Below are positions 41,739-52,413 of a DNA stretch of 60,568 nucleotides, one piece after another (positions within the stretch are counted from its first letter, which is position 1; the number at the start of each line of letters is the position of its first letter). The position numbers and the translations under genes are program-made. Where the stretch lies: contig JBNGIQ010004244.1 of assembly GCA_049999765.1 (NCBI GenBank), positions 1 to 60,568 on the forward strand, in the 5' to 3' direction. The notes below the pieces were generated by a model. That model ran no database searches. It saw only the letters and a list, made by a program, of their open reading frames with translations, and was not told the origin of the DNA. Source of the stretch: Phaeoceros laevis (Eukaryota; Anthocerotophyta; Anthocerotopsida; Notothyladales).

Positions 41739-43004
41739 GCGTTTCTAATATGGGAGGGACAACAGAACTCTGTAACATAGATTTTCCCAAGTTCAATTGC
41801 AGGAAACTTGTTCCGAGCCATCAGGTGCATGCAGACGTTCTCTGCAGCCACTGCTGTAAACACCACGAAACTTTGTTTCTACGCCGAATTAGACTATTAC
41901 TTAATTACTAGGAGGATAGGGGGTTAAACTATTTCTCGCTAGCTCATTTCTCAAATCAAGCTCTGATTGATCCTGTTTCCACACAATGACAGTGACAACT
42001 CCCATCGTGTCCCACGGGAATGGCGCAAAGCATCTGGGGCTAGGCAAACCAGCTATAAATAGTGACAGGTTAGTAGACTCTGCAGAGTCTATCAGTAGGA
42101 AACAGGTTAGAGCAGCTGGAGGTTGAGACCTGGCATTTCTTGCCACGAGTGAACACTAACTTGCTGAAACTTGTCCTGCACTAAGCAAGAACGACTAAAC
42201 TGCTACTGAGGCCTACAGGTTCCTCCAAAGGAAGAATCTGGCTTGAAAAGATGCAGGAAAAAGGACAGCTGAGGACACCCGCTTTCCCCGGTCACAACTT
42301 TGCACAGATTGACAACACCACTTCTCCATGTACGACACTCAGGCACCTATGCAGCAAAGATCTGTTCTTGGAAGAAAAAGCCATCAGCCCGGGAGCTTGT
42401 CCCCAGCAAGCTAAAAGTACACATGTATCTAGAAATGAATTTCAATCCTGAAGATTTAACCACCAAATAATTCTCCCGGGCACGCTACGCATAAAATAAG
42501 ATACCTAGTAATTTACAAACCCACGTTTCTGATGGGTGTGCTAGCTAGTGAGGAGTAGACAGTCTGGATGTGCTATACAGGATACCCGGCAACATCTGCG
42601 TGCCACACCGAACATCCTGAGCATCTACAGCCCTTGTAGAGATTCCATGCAAACCCCGAAGTATTTTCTTACATTTACGGTTCACAGCAGCCAACCCTAG
42701 CCGCTTGATAAGGCGACGGGAAGCAGCAACTTGACAATCATTGCAGGAAAGGTGTTGAGACCTTACATTACACCAGGAAGATGCAACAGACAAACTTCAG
42801 CTAACTGCTGCCAATTCTTCCACAGCTGCTCTGGCCACTAAAAGAAACAACGGGCTGGTCAGCAAAAATCAAAAGGTAAAGAACAACAAAAGAATGTATC
42901 AGAAACCGACGAGCTGCGGCTGACAAACAGCGATCTTTTTGAATAGTACCTGTGAGCGGCAAATAGTGATCGGCCTGTGACCAAATCGTGTTACTGCAAA
43001 ACTG
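41739..43004. other. 3' regions of two convergent genes; no gene seen
   Basis: Small ORFs at 42251-42451 (plus) and 42545-42793 (minus) have no recognisable content and probably lie in the 3' UTRs of the receptor kinase and of the LysM gene. No repeats of note. Confidence 0.4.
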
Positions 43005-43904
43005 TCATCGCGTAGAGCTATGTTGCCTGTGACCAGATTCTGCCAGCCCACTGTCTACAAGAAACTTCTTGTAGGAGGCTTCCAGTTCCGCATATGACTC
43101 GTACAACTCTTCCTCATTATCTTGGCTGCTCAGCTCCACCTCCTCTTCCTGCTTATCCTCCAGCTCAGACTCCTCCTCAGCCTCCACCTCTACCCCGCAG
43201 GCCAGAGCCAATGAAGGAGGTTCACTTGCCTTAAGCTGAGTCATGCGCCCCTTCCAACCCCTCAACTGATCCCTATGAAAAGCCTTCCACTTGGCCTCCG
43301 CAGCCAGTTTTTCGTGAGCAGATGCCTCGGCTCCAGCCCTGAGCTTGTCTACTATACACCTTACACAGAATCCCATGATAGGAGCTAGAAGGAACACAGG
43401 AATTGCAAATCTAGCTATCCCCAGCACAGGAGCAGCCTGCTTTCTCCAACCAGCCCCTGCAGTAGCAGCCCTCGCAGACTGAGTCAGAGGCTCCCTTACT
43501 TCGGTGATGACAGCCCTCACCCTGGAGAAGCCTCCAGGAAGAATAGGGACAAGCAGCAACTGTCCTGCTCGCAGCATATCAATATCTGCAACATCATTGG
43601 CAACTGCAATAGACCGCATTGTCGTATTGTACTGTCTTGCTATGGAGAAGAGAGTGTCCCCCTCTTCCACGCGATGGTACAGACAGGGCGCCTCGGCCAG
43701 TTTCTTCTTTGTCATGGTCTGCCTAGAATTTCTTGCAGCAGTTGCAGCACACAGTGGCTGGAAACAAGGCGTCACCCTAGCACGAGGCACTCTCTGTAGC
43801 CATAGTCGTCGTGAAAACGAGGATACTCTGCAGGCAACAGACGAGAGCTTTCTGCTTTCCCCAGGAGACTTCACCATTGAAGGGACCCTTGCAACCAGCT
43901 CCAT
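43005..43904 (-). CDS. LysM-domain protein with one membrane segment, probably plastid
   Basis: Intronless ORF, 299 aa, ATG at 43904. Residues 1-60 are rich in R, S, V and A with almost no acidic residues (SSFSRRLWLQRVPRARV), suggesting a transit peptide rather than a secretory signal. One LysM (about residues 76-120): YHRVEEGDTLFSIARQYNTT, then IAVANDVADIDMLRAGQLLL. A hydrophobic segment follows (IARFAIPVFLLAPIMGFCV), then a charged region and an acidic tail (EEESELEDKQEEEVEL). Plant LysM proteins of this intracellular type have been annotated without a known ligand. The domain order argues against a chitin-receptor role, because the LysM precedes the membrane span without a signal peptide and there is no kinase. 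Confidence 0.8.
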   Translation of the reverse strand: MELVARVPSMVKSPGESRKLSSVACRVSSFSRRLWLQRVPRARVTPCFQPLCAATAARNSRQTMTKKKLAEAPCLYHRVEEGDTLFSIARQYNTTMRSIAVANDVADIDMLRAGQLLLVPILPGGFSRVRAVITEVREPLTQSARAATAGAGWRKQAAPVLGIARFAIPVFLLAPIMGFCVRCIVDKLRAGAEASAHEKLAAEAKWKAFHRDQLRGWKGRMTQLKASEPPSLALACGVEVEAEEESELEDKQEEEVELSSQDNEEELYESYAELEASYKKFLVDSGLAESGHRQHSSTR

Positions 43905-44390
43905 CTTTGCTTCTCTTCACCCCGAGCTCAAAATTTTCCTCCTTCAGTCCCTGTCAAGAGTGGGACACCTTCCCGAAGTAGCTGGCGACGGAGACCTCAT
44001 GGTTGATTGTTGCAAAACGACAGCCTAGGTTACTCCGTCCAACAACTTTCCTCCTTCCCCAAGCCCCTTCCGTTAGCGACAAGCTGGTGCGCATCGTAAA
44101 AATTGCTCAACCGCAGAAACAACAAAAGAAAACAAGAAAGAAGCTACTTCAAGCCACAGAGCTATGCAAAGGAGCGACGTCGAGAGCAATTCAAACTCTG
44201 ACAGCTCGGGCTGATTGCTGGAGAGGCAAATGTGGGAATGCTAAAACAAGGAGCGGTAAAGATAGACTGTTGGTTCACTATACTAGAAGTGGGGCCAAGT
44301 TGCTTAGGTTTTCGATCGTCTATCTGAGCCTTGAGCACCAGACATCCCGCATTCGTGGATTGAAAGTATAACAACGATCGGGTTCAAGGG
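43905..44390. promoter_or_regulatory. Divergent promoter region, LysM gene and heme-oxygenase-like gene
   Basis: 486 bp between the two divergent start codons. It must contain both 5' UTRs and promoters. No clear TATA box; short ORFs here are shadows. Confidence 0.4.
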
Positions 44391-46382
44391 ATGGAGTGTT
44401 TCATGCTGGGGCAGTCCACGGCATCTGCGTACCTTGGCAGGCCTTCCTGCAGTGGACCTCTTGCCCGAGGTTCTAAGGCTTTCTTGGTCTGGTGTTCCCA
44501 AGGATCTTCTGGAGCCCAGTCCAAGAAAGGTTTTGGCAATGTTGAGAAGGACGACAAGAAAGGGAAGAAAAATGCAAGAGATATTGGTCAGAAGGGGAAG
44601 GTTCCACAGAAGGCGGTTGCAATCAAGGAAGGATCGAAGGAAATGAAAAAGCTGATAGATTCAGTGGAGAAGGTAGCTTGATGTCCTTCGCAACCAACCT
44701 CCTACGTTGTCAAAGGCTCTTCACGTACATTTTTTGCAAGTGCAAGGCTTAGGGGCTCAGGACTACTCGTGGCACTGCAGGAGAGCAAAGATGAACAGTA
44801 CAAAAAGCTGAACATTGATCCGGCAGTAGCAGCCAAGGGGAAAGTGGATTTTGTTCAGGTTGAATCCTGGGGTGATGAATCTGGTCCAGAACCAGATCTC
44901 GAGAATCTTAAGATGAAAACATTCAGTTCAGGCTTTGATGCCTCAGACTATTCTGCGCCCTTCTACGAGCAGCTTGTTCGCCGAATCCAGCTGTTGGAAA
45001 GCAAGGTGGCTTTCTTGAGCCATGTGCTGTAGGGAGCTGTCGAGAAGCCGAACATGTTGGGCTCTGTTTGAAATAGCTGGCTGCCTCTGCAATAATCAAA
45101 CGCTTGTTTCTCTTGCAGGGTGAAATATCAGTTGCCCAAGCACAGCCACTGCCACCTTTCGAGAAGTGGGTGTTTGGACTCCAGCGATATGTGCAGTTCT
45201 TAGTGGATCAGGTTTGTACATCTCATGAGTACCTGAACAATGCTTTCTGCGAAGTTGGCTAGTAACATGGGCTGTATACAAGAGAAGAGAACAGCATGTT
45301 GAAGTGGAAAGGACATGGATGGTGTTAATTCTAGCGTGCAGTCCATGAGGCTCTGGAGGGTGTTATTGCAGCCATCGACAGAAGGTCCAAAGAAGCAGAT
45401 GGAGCTTGTCAAGCTGTTGGCCTTTTCAGCACTACCCTAGGACTGCATCGTTCCGAGGTGCCTTGCCGAACCTTTTTTCGTCTTGCAATTCAATGCCTTG
45501 AACCATTTGCTAATGTGAAATTTTTCTTCAGGCTATCGCTCTGGATTTAACAAGGCTTGCTGCAGAGCTAGCGGATGCCAGTTTGCCACAAGCAACCACC
45601 CAAACACTAGCTTATTCAAAGGTTACTCGCCGTGGTTGCTCTTCACCCTCTCTCTGCAGCTATACCAGTCGGTCAGTTGGCTGAAATGTGGCTCATGCAG
45701 TACATACAACGATTGGGCACGCAAGGGTGTGGTGATAGTGACGAAAGCAAAGAAGCTTGTCTGAGACTGCTTGCACATATCTTCTCGGTCCATATTGCTC
45801 ATCTGACCACAGGTTCTTCAAATGCTTCCGTCCAGCGCCAGCAGCAGCTGTAGTACTGGAAATCTCGTCCATTTACCTTGTTCATTGGCAAAGGGGCGCA
45901 TTTTTACTGAGTTGGTTGTGTAGGAATGAGGGTCGGATCCAAAGCCCTTCAAGACTTGGTCACCCTAAGATCTGCAAAGGCTGTCAGCTTCTACCGTGAT
46001 TATCCACAGGTGTGTGACTTCCCTAATGCACCTGACGTTTGCAAGTGATTCGTAAACAATTTGTACTCATAAGAGCAATGGTAACGCAGGAGGCTTCTGA
46101 CCCACTAAAAGTCTTCATCTCAGCCTGCAACAGTGCTGGCAAATGCATCTCCGCAGAGGCAGACCTGGAACAGGTAGTTAAAAGCTGTGTTTTATTTACA
46201 ACCAGATAGTTTATCCTGCCGAGTTTATTCACTATCTTTTATCTACCAAGATGTTTCCTTCTTACAAGCTTGTTGCTTCATTCTTGTCTCAGGTGATGGA
46301 GGAGCTTCCAAAAGCCATTCAAAAAACTAGTCTACTACTGTCCGCTTTAGCTGTTGTAGAGCAACAACCAGCAGCTGTGTAA
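44391..46382 (+). CDS. Heme-oxygenase-like fold protein, probably plastid and non-catalytic
   Basis: Ten exons: 44391-44672, 44781-45005, 45119-45211, 45335-45457, 45532-45621, 45677-45812, 45924-46009, 46090-46173, 46293-46382 (the first nine borders give matching phases), 430 aa. I count nine coding blocks with certainty; the acceptor at 45676 is the least sure. A transit-like N-terminus (STASAYLGRPSCSGPLARGS) and a Lys-rich linker precede the domain. Matches to plant heme oxygenases: KWVFGLQRYVQFLVDQRAVH, TTLGLHRSEAIALDLTRLA, LLAHIFSVHIAHLTTGMRV and SFYRDYP. The usual proximal histidine helix near the domain start is not visible (APFYEQLVRRIQLLESK has no His), so it is likely an inactive or divergent member rather than an HY1-type enzyme. 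Confidence 0.68.
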
Positions 46383-46402
46383 CCTGACTGACATCTTTCC
46401 CT

Positions 46403-48652
46403 CTAGCAAATCTTGCTGGATTGAGCCTGTGGGGCACTGTTCAGCCATGTGACATCGTAGAAATTACACTCCACCTGGGACCCTTCACCAGAGAGATCTT
46501 CCTCCCTGGTAAGAGGGCCTCCCCAGGTAGGGGTGCCATCCTCGTAGGCATTGTGCGTGAGACGTTGAAGACCCGTTCCGTCCAGAGCAATGACGAAGAG
46601 CTCTCCATACGGCTGGAACTGGTGAGCGGTCGCAATTGGCTCTGCAGAATTTCCAGCCAGGCTAGCTGTGAAGAGCAAATGCTTGGAGTCTGGACTGAAA
46701 ACCGGGTGGTTCATCCGACTGTCCACACCCGGAAGCAGCCGGTGTAGGTCACTTCCGTCTGGTCGCACCAGATAAATGGCGAAATTGCCGCTGTCTGGGA
46801 AGTCCCGGTCTGAGGAGAAAGCTATCCAGTTGCCGTCCGGTGACCAATTGGGCATCGTGTCCGTCCAGTTCCCTTCGGTGAGCTGCCGGAGTCCGTGTGC
46901 CTCGCCGTCGGCGTCCATGATGTACAGATTCTTGTGGCCTGACCTGCCAGACCGGAAAACAATCTCTCTCCCATCCGACGAGGCCGCAGGGAATGCGTTG
47001 TTCCCGGTCCCCTCGGTCGTGAGGAACTCGTGGGTGACCTGCAAATCGCCGGAGCCCGATAAAAACGCCGATTCGTTGAAGGAAACGGCGATCACCTGGA
47101 CGGGGACGTACACTTCGGCGAAGATGCCGCCGTAGCTGGTGTAAACCCGACCAGGTCTCTTCCTGTCCCAGCTCGTCCCGAACACCAACCCTGTGAAGAG
47201 CTTCTTCCTCCCCGCCCCGTCTCGGTTCATCACATACAACCCGCTCTTGTCGGTCAGTTCTGGGATGTAGGCGATGATGCTCCCGTCGGGGGAGATGGCC
47301 GGAAAGTCCCCATCCGCGCGCAGGAGAGCTAGGTCTTGGAGAGACGACTCGATCCGCTCCAGCCGCGGGATGATGGAGGCTGCAGGATGCAGCGCCACGG
47401 CGTGATGGACTGTTTCCGAGTCGGTGGAGCCTCTGCATCTGTGATACCCCAGGGTTGCGGAAGAATGGGAGACGAAGGGATTGTAGTGGTCATGGCTAGG
47501 GTGGATCCATGCCGTCACCTGGGTGAAGGACTCCTCTGCCAGGTTGAAGACCTCGATGTGGCGGAACTGGGACACCTCTGGCCTGCGGGTTGCCACTGCC
47601 AGCCAGTTGCCAGTGAGAGAGGCGGCAGGAGTGAAGGCATGGACGCCGCTGGGAGTCACTCTTTCAGCCTTGAGGTCGGGCACGGGGCCTGCTAGGTCGG
47701 AAGGGAGGGACAGCTTGAAGATGCTCCACCAGGCGTCATCTGCAAGTCTGTGGAAGAAGATGGTAGAATCGTCTTTCCAGGTCGGCCAGCCTCCGTTTGA
47801 GACAAGCAGGCGGCGGTTGGACCCGTCCGCAGCGCTGAGGATGTAGAGGTCCAGGTTCATCTCACTGGTCTCCCGTCCGTGGTCCCCCTTGCCCTGCTTG
47901 GAGGCCACAATGATCCATTTCCCAGAGGGAGAGATGGCGGGGCTGTAGTCGGCAACTCCGCGCGGGGTGAGCCGCTGTGTCTCGCCAGTGGCAAGGCTGG
48001 TGGAGTAGAGCGCCGTCCATGACTCCAAGAGTGTTGGCGCAGGCTCCCTTGTGGAGATGAAGTAAACCTTGTCGTTGGCGATGACTGGCCGGTCGTATAG
48101 GGCAATCTTCGCTTGATCCACCTTCGAGCTCTGCAGTGCCACTTTCGTCGGCGTCCTTGTGAGCAAGCTCAACGGCAAGTCCACAACCACATTCTCACGG
48201 TGCTGCTGCTTGTCAACCACTTCTTGGATTCTCAGATCTCGCAATGCTTGCTCGCTTGATGCTGCCTCCTTTTTGAGAAAGACGGTGAAGTGAATTTGAG
48301 GACTTCCGCTCCTCTCAGAGACGTAGGAGAGGATGTCGCCTCTGGATGACCAGCCCCCTGCCCCAGCCACCAAATTGTCGAGCAGTCCTGACCCCCAGTC
48401 GTACTCCTCGTAGAATTGAGCGTTATGGTTCACCGACAGTCCATCGGTGAGCTGAGTTTCTTGAAGTGGATGGGCATCCAGAGGAAGTTGGACCGAGAAG
48501 ACATCAAATGCGTACTCAGCCCGCCCCACCGTGCTGAACGCTATGGTACCTGCAAGCTTACTCTCCTCCTGCTTGACACCGAGTGCTGCAGCCATTACGA
48601 GCACCATGATGAGGGCCGCTAGAACACAAGCCACAGTGTTGGACGTCCCCAT
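46403..48652 (-). CDS. Secreted TolB/DPP6-N-like beta-propeller protein
   Basis: Intronless ORF, 749 aa, ATG at 48652. Residues 1-25 (VACVLAALIMVLVMAAALG) form a signal peptide. The rest carries repeated WD40-like PD40 blades: YSPAISPSGKWIIVASKQG, DLYILSAADGSNRRLLVSNG, FPAISPDGSIIAYIPEL, NWSPDGNWIAFSSDRDFPD, YLVRPDGSDLHRLLPG and PVFSPDSKHLLFTASL. This is the plant family of At1g21670/At1g21680, annotated as DPP6 N-terminal-domain-like; no peptidase domain follows the propeller, so it is a binding or scaffold protein of the apoplast or cell wall. Its stop codon lies 20 bp from the stop of the convergent heme-oxygenase-like gene, so the 3' UTRs must overlap. Confidence 0.9.
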   Translation of the reverse strand: MGTSNTVACVLAALIMVLVMAAALGVKQEESKLAGTIAFSTVGRAEYAFDVFSVQLPLDAHPLQETQLTDGLSVNHNAQFYEEYDWGSGLLDNLVAGAGGWSSRGDILSYVSERSGSPQIHFTVFLKKEAASSEQALRDLRIQEVVDKQQHRENVVVDLPLSLLTRTPTKVALQSSKVDQAKIALYDRPVIANDKVYFISTREPAPTLLESWTALYSTSLATGETQRLTPRGVADYSPAISPSGKWIIVASKQGKGDHGRETSEMNLDLYILSAADGSNRRLLVSNGGWPTWKDDSTIFFHRLADDAWWSIFKLSLPSDLAGPVPDLKAERVTPSGVHAFTPAASLTGNWLAVATRRPEVSQFRHIEVFNLAEESFTQVTAWIHPSHDHYNPFVSHSSATLGYHRCRGSTDSETVHHAVALHPAASIIPRLERIESSLQDLALLRADGDFPAISPDGSIIAYIPELTDKSGLYVMNRDGAGRKKLFTGLVFGTSWDRKRPGRVYTSYGGIFAEVYVPVQVIAVSFNESAFLSGSGDLQVTHEFLTTEGTGNNAFPAASSDGREIVFRSGRSGHKNLYIMDADGEAHGLRQLTEGNWTDTMPNWSPDGNWIAFSSDRDFPDSGNFAIYLVRPDGSDLHRLLPGVDSRMNHPVFSPDSKHLLFTASLAGNSAEPIATAHQFQPYGELFVIALDGTGLQRLTHNAYEDGTPTWGGPLTREEDLSGEGSQVECNFYDVTWLNSAPQAQSSKIC

Positions 48653-48850
48653 TCCGCCCAGGTGATATACCAGACAAAAATGCAGAGGTTAGCTGGACGC
48701 AGACGTTTCTCGTGCCTCCGGACCTATCCGTTGTGGCTTTCCTGCGCCACGTACTGGTTGTTCGGAATTATCCACCAGGAGGTCTGCCGCACAGCAGCTC
48801 CCTCGGAAGTTTCGCGTGTGCAGCTCCAGGTGCCACGACATTAGACACTA

Positions 48851-49417
48851 AGGCTAGGTTTGCATGAGACCCAGACTAGGTGCGCCCCCTCTCAAGGTGC
48901 TAGGAGAGGGGGCCTGGAGAGGGGGCGCCCCCCCCCCTCCGGTGCGCCCCCCTCAAGGTGCTAGGAGAGGGGGGCGCACCTCCATGCGAGATGAAGTCCA
49001 CCAATCCACCTAGGTTACGTGTGTGCGTTGCTCGATTCCCATGTGGCGTCGGCTAGCATGTACTTTCTACTACTAGCCTCAGACCCAGACTGGCCTCAGA
49101 CCCGGAACTTGGGCCTGCCTAGACAAGTAACCCGGAACTTGGCCTGCCTAGACAAGTAACAATTTTGTCGCATAGTCTGGACCATAGTTTTTCTGTTTTT
49201 TCTTTGGGTCGGACCAGAGTTTTTCTGTTTTTTTCTTGGGTCTTTTTTAGGTACACGGGACGCGCCGGAACTTCGCCTGCCTAGACACGCTAAAGACAAG
49301 TAATTGCCCCGCGCTTTAACTTTTTGTGGCTTGGTCACTGGCGCACTTGCGGCGTCGCATGCGAATTACCCACGGACCCATAAGTGCGTCGAGTCTGGGT
49401 CTCGCAAACCCAGCCTT
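48851..49417. mobile_element. Non-autonomous TIR DNA transposon flanked by TA
   Basis: The left end aggctaggtttgcatgagac (48851 on) and the reverse complement of the right end, aggctgggtttgcgagaccc (49417 backwards), match over about 32 bp with few differences. The dinucleotide TA borders both ends (48849-48850 and 49418-49419), as expected for a TA target-site duplication. The 567-bp interior has no transposase. It contains two direct copies of a GC-rich 40-mer (ctcaaggtgctaggagaggg, 48891 and 48952) and three copies of cggaacttgg.cctgcctaga (49109-49280). The TA site would suit the Tc1/mariner superfamily, but the terminal sequence is not diagnostic; a TWA-type (Harbinger) site cannot be excluded. 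Confidence 0.7.
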
Positions 49418-49692
49418 AAGGACAACGTAGGTATAGAATTCGGCACGAAAGTGAACTCTTCGCCGGACAAGGTCGAAGCCTCACTCGAAGAAGAATATTA
49501 AAGCAACCTGTTGGAAGGCCTCAGCGTTCTCTTGGCTTAGCACCCGAGAGCCTCAGACCTTTATTCTATGTCAATTGGACTCTAGGGGCAAATTAATCCG
49601 AGCAATGAATTATATTATACAATAGAATGTGAATCACAATCCTTGAAAATTAGTGAAGTCGTCCCATCTATAATGTAACAACATTGGTGCCC

Positions 49693-51269
49693 TCAGTAAG
49701 AAAGTAGTGCAGGGTCGTCCAGCTTTTCCCTGCCGAACATACCCTGATCACGAATATTGTAGGCTTTGTGCTCGGCGTGGAACCAAAAATGGAACTCCGG
49801 TAGAGTATTAAGCCGATGAATTAGAGGCTGCAAATTTTGAAGAGACCTTTGCTCCTTACTCAGTCTATGCTGCAGATGAACACCAATCAAGCATTAAGAA
49901 CTGGTATGACTGCTTGAGACGGGGCAGTACAAACAAAACAAGACAGGGACTGGATCAGGTAAACACACCTTGATAGTGCCTTGGTCAATGCCAGCATCAG
50001 AGGCAGCATGATACTCCAATATGAAGCCTTCGCCTCGAGAACCTCCAGCAGGTGCCCCGGGTCTCTGATTAGCATAACCCATTCGCTGCCGGAGCCCCAT
50101 GCCTGCTCCTTTCAGACCAAAAATCCACTCAAAAACTGCTCTCGAACGAGGCATATGAAATGCAGAAGTCACCACAGCTATTCTTTTCCAACCTAGGGGT
50201 ATCACATGCTGAGTTAACGACAAGTACCCATTCCCTATCGTGTCATAGGACCCCCACTCCTTGACCATTACGGAGCTTTCCACCCCTTTGGCCCTCAGGT
50301 AGTCCACACAGGAGGCACTCTCATGAATGACGTACCCTTCAGGAGTGAGCTGGGGAGGCTTGTAAGGAGTTCCTCCCCCTGACAGCACAATGGTGCATGT
50401 CGGTCCATGCAATCTCTGAATCTGGGCAGCCAGGTCCAGTCTTCTTTCTACCCAGATGGGCACCCCTCCACCTGGAAGCTGTCCCCCTGCCAGGACCAAT
50501 ACTGCCTCCAGAGCCCCAGCATCATAGTTTTCATTCTCGCCGGCGTTGTCAGGGTAGACCAATCTGACCTTTGTCCGTCCTTCAAACCGGGCGCTGTCAT
50601 CTGCTTGACTTGGCTGCTGCGTGCTAAGGGGTCCGTTCCCACTGCTACCCCGCTTGGTCGCTGAAAAAGGGCTCCAGTCTTTGAACTTGCCACAATCAAA
50701 CATTCCCAGTTTGTCACACAGTTTTTTGTCCCTGCTTGCAACCAGTTGTATACCTGCAGACAAATGCGAGCATCAAGTCAGCATGCATTCTCACAAGCAT
50801 TTTGAAAGCCTTGGAATTTGTGACAGCAACAGTAATATTGAGGGCAACAACCTGACGTGATTTTAGCGCACAGACATGCCCCTCTGGTTCGTTGACGTCT
50901 CAAAGCAGACCTTTGTGACTCGAACTCAAGGACTGACGCAGGGGTTGAGCGAAATTTTCTCACTCTAACGAGGTTTTCCGGGGCAAAGTGCTGCACCTTC
51001 GACGACATCTCGAACTCCACCAAAATCCGAGCACATAACCTATCAAGCGCTGGCTTGAGGCTTCGTCCCCTGAATTTGGAATCCCCGGCTCCAAGTTTAA
51101 CACGCCAACGCTCATAATTGCGAGTTTCCCTTCCTGCTCCCCATTTGCTTTCATCAGAATAAGAGCCTCCGAGCCCGGGGCTGGCCGTGGCAGCCCTAGA
51201 ATGGGAACCGGGAATGGTCCGACTTTTGATGGCAGCCAGTGCGGGCGGGCGTTGGACAGGACTTGGCAT
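49693..51269 (-). CDS. DUF218 (YdcF-like) domain protein
   Basis: Three exons on the minus strand: 51269-50852, 50753-49969 and 49869-49693, phases 1 and 0, 459 aa. Exon 1 (ATG at 51269) is rich in R, S, A and G and may hold a transit peptide or anchor. The DUF218 domain begins with AVLVLAGGQLPGGGVPIWVE, then CTIVLSGGGTPYKPPQ, HESASCVDYLRAKGV, VKEWGSYDTIGNGYLS and RIAVVTSAFHMPRSRAVFEW. These are the glycine-rich first strand, SGG, the conserved E.S..T..N and the TS.FH..R elements of YdcF/SanA-type proteins. The last exon (HRLSKEQRSLQNLQPL) completes the C-terminal helix. Bacterial relatives act at the envelope; the plant function is unknown. The exon 1 junction (TCA-G|GT) is the least certain. 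Confidence 0.8.
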
Positions 51270-51798
51270 TACGTGCCCTGGCAAGCAACGATTCCAAGCG
51301 GTGTCATTCGATGCCCACCGGTTTGCAGCTCCTGGTCTCGCAAATACGCCCTGCAATCAAACAGGGCCCAAGCTGCTTCCAAATGCTTCCTTGGAATCAG
51401 AAAACAACCTGGGGTGCTGATTCTGGCAGTCCGGCCAAAGCAGAAGCTCTTCCCTCGTCTGGCTGGCTGGCTCGCAAGAGCCTCGTCACGATGTGCTCGT
51501 CAGGAGGTCTGCAGCGCAGAAGCGTAGAGCAGGGATAGAATTCGCCACGGAAGGGAACTTTACGACAAAGAAGGCCGAAACCGGAAGACTCGAAGAAGTA
51601 CATTAGGGCTCAGACTTTCTGAGACGCTGAGAGCCCCTCCGTTGCGACAGTTCTCCTGCGAGTCCGACCTCGTTGATGCATTCAGAAGATATTTGAAGGG
51701 ACCCAGCTCTGAAGCATTGGGGAGGACTCGGGATCTTAATCTGGCAGACGTTGGTCCCGAACAGCTCGCAAGGCACAGAGGCTTGGACTTCGGACGTG

Positions 51799-52020
51799 AT
51801 GGAAAGGGGTAAGGAAAGGTTGATCCTGGCGTACCGCATTGGGCTCAGCCTAGCGGCGCTGCTGGTACTCGGGGTGACAAGCTACGACATTCATCGCTCC
51901 ATCGAGAACAACAGCCAGCCAGCCAGCAAGGAGCAAGTAGCTGCACTGTCCGAAAAGATCGAGCTATCCAGGCATGCCACTGCTTCTGCATTGGACAGGA
52001 ACGATGAAGGCCACAGATAG
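51799..52020 (+). CDS. Small single-pass membrane protein, doubtful
   Basis: 73-codon ORF with ATG at 51799: a basic start (MERGKERLILAYR), one hydrophobic segment (IGLSLAALLVLGVTSY) and a polar tail with ASKEQVAALSEKIE. It lies head to head with the DUF218 gene. No family is recognised and the ORF may be fortuitous. Confidence 0.3.
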   Translation: MERGKERLILAYRIGLSLAALLVLGVTSYDIHRSIENNSQPASKEQVAALSEKIELSRHATASALDRNDEGHR

Positions 52021-52413
52021 GTTCAGACACAGGGTGGCAAGGACGATCACGGGTCCTAGCAGACGATGCGCACGACATGGCTTCCTTCGCACATATCTGG
52101 TGTAGGCTCTGAACAAGGCCAGACGACTTTAGGGTTCCATCTGAGGGCTGTAGTTTGATAGGCGAGAGCCACGCTAGTACTAAAACTAGCGTATAACTCA
52201 CTGATGAAAGTTAGTGCTTTTCACTTTTAGGAGGTTGGGTGCTGGAGGAGGTACACACCGATGGTCTAGTCGAGAGGATGGAGGAGTTTTTTTTGCGTGC
52301 TTGGCAAATTTTTCTAATACAGAATACAAAAAGGAAGCTTCAAACGCAACGCGGGGCTGAAGAAAGCCTCGAATGCTATGAAATAAGCAGCCACACCAAC
52401 CCTTTTAAGGGTG

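Noticed and set aside
42545-42793. 82-codon minus-strand ORF with several cysteines, considered as a zinc-finger or DYW piece
   Set aside because: The cysteine spacing fits no known motif; it lies in the likely 3' UTR of the LysM gene.
46749-47438. 229-codon minus-strand ORF
   Set aside because: It lies inside the beta-propeller gene in another frame of the same strand; R/H/G-rich composition marks it as a shadow.
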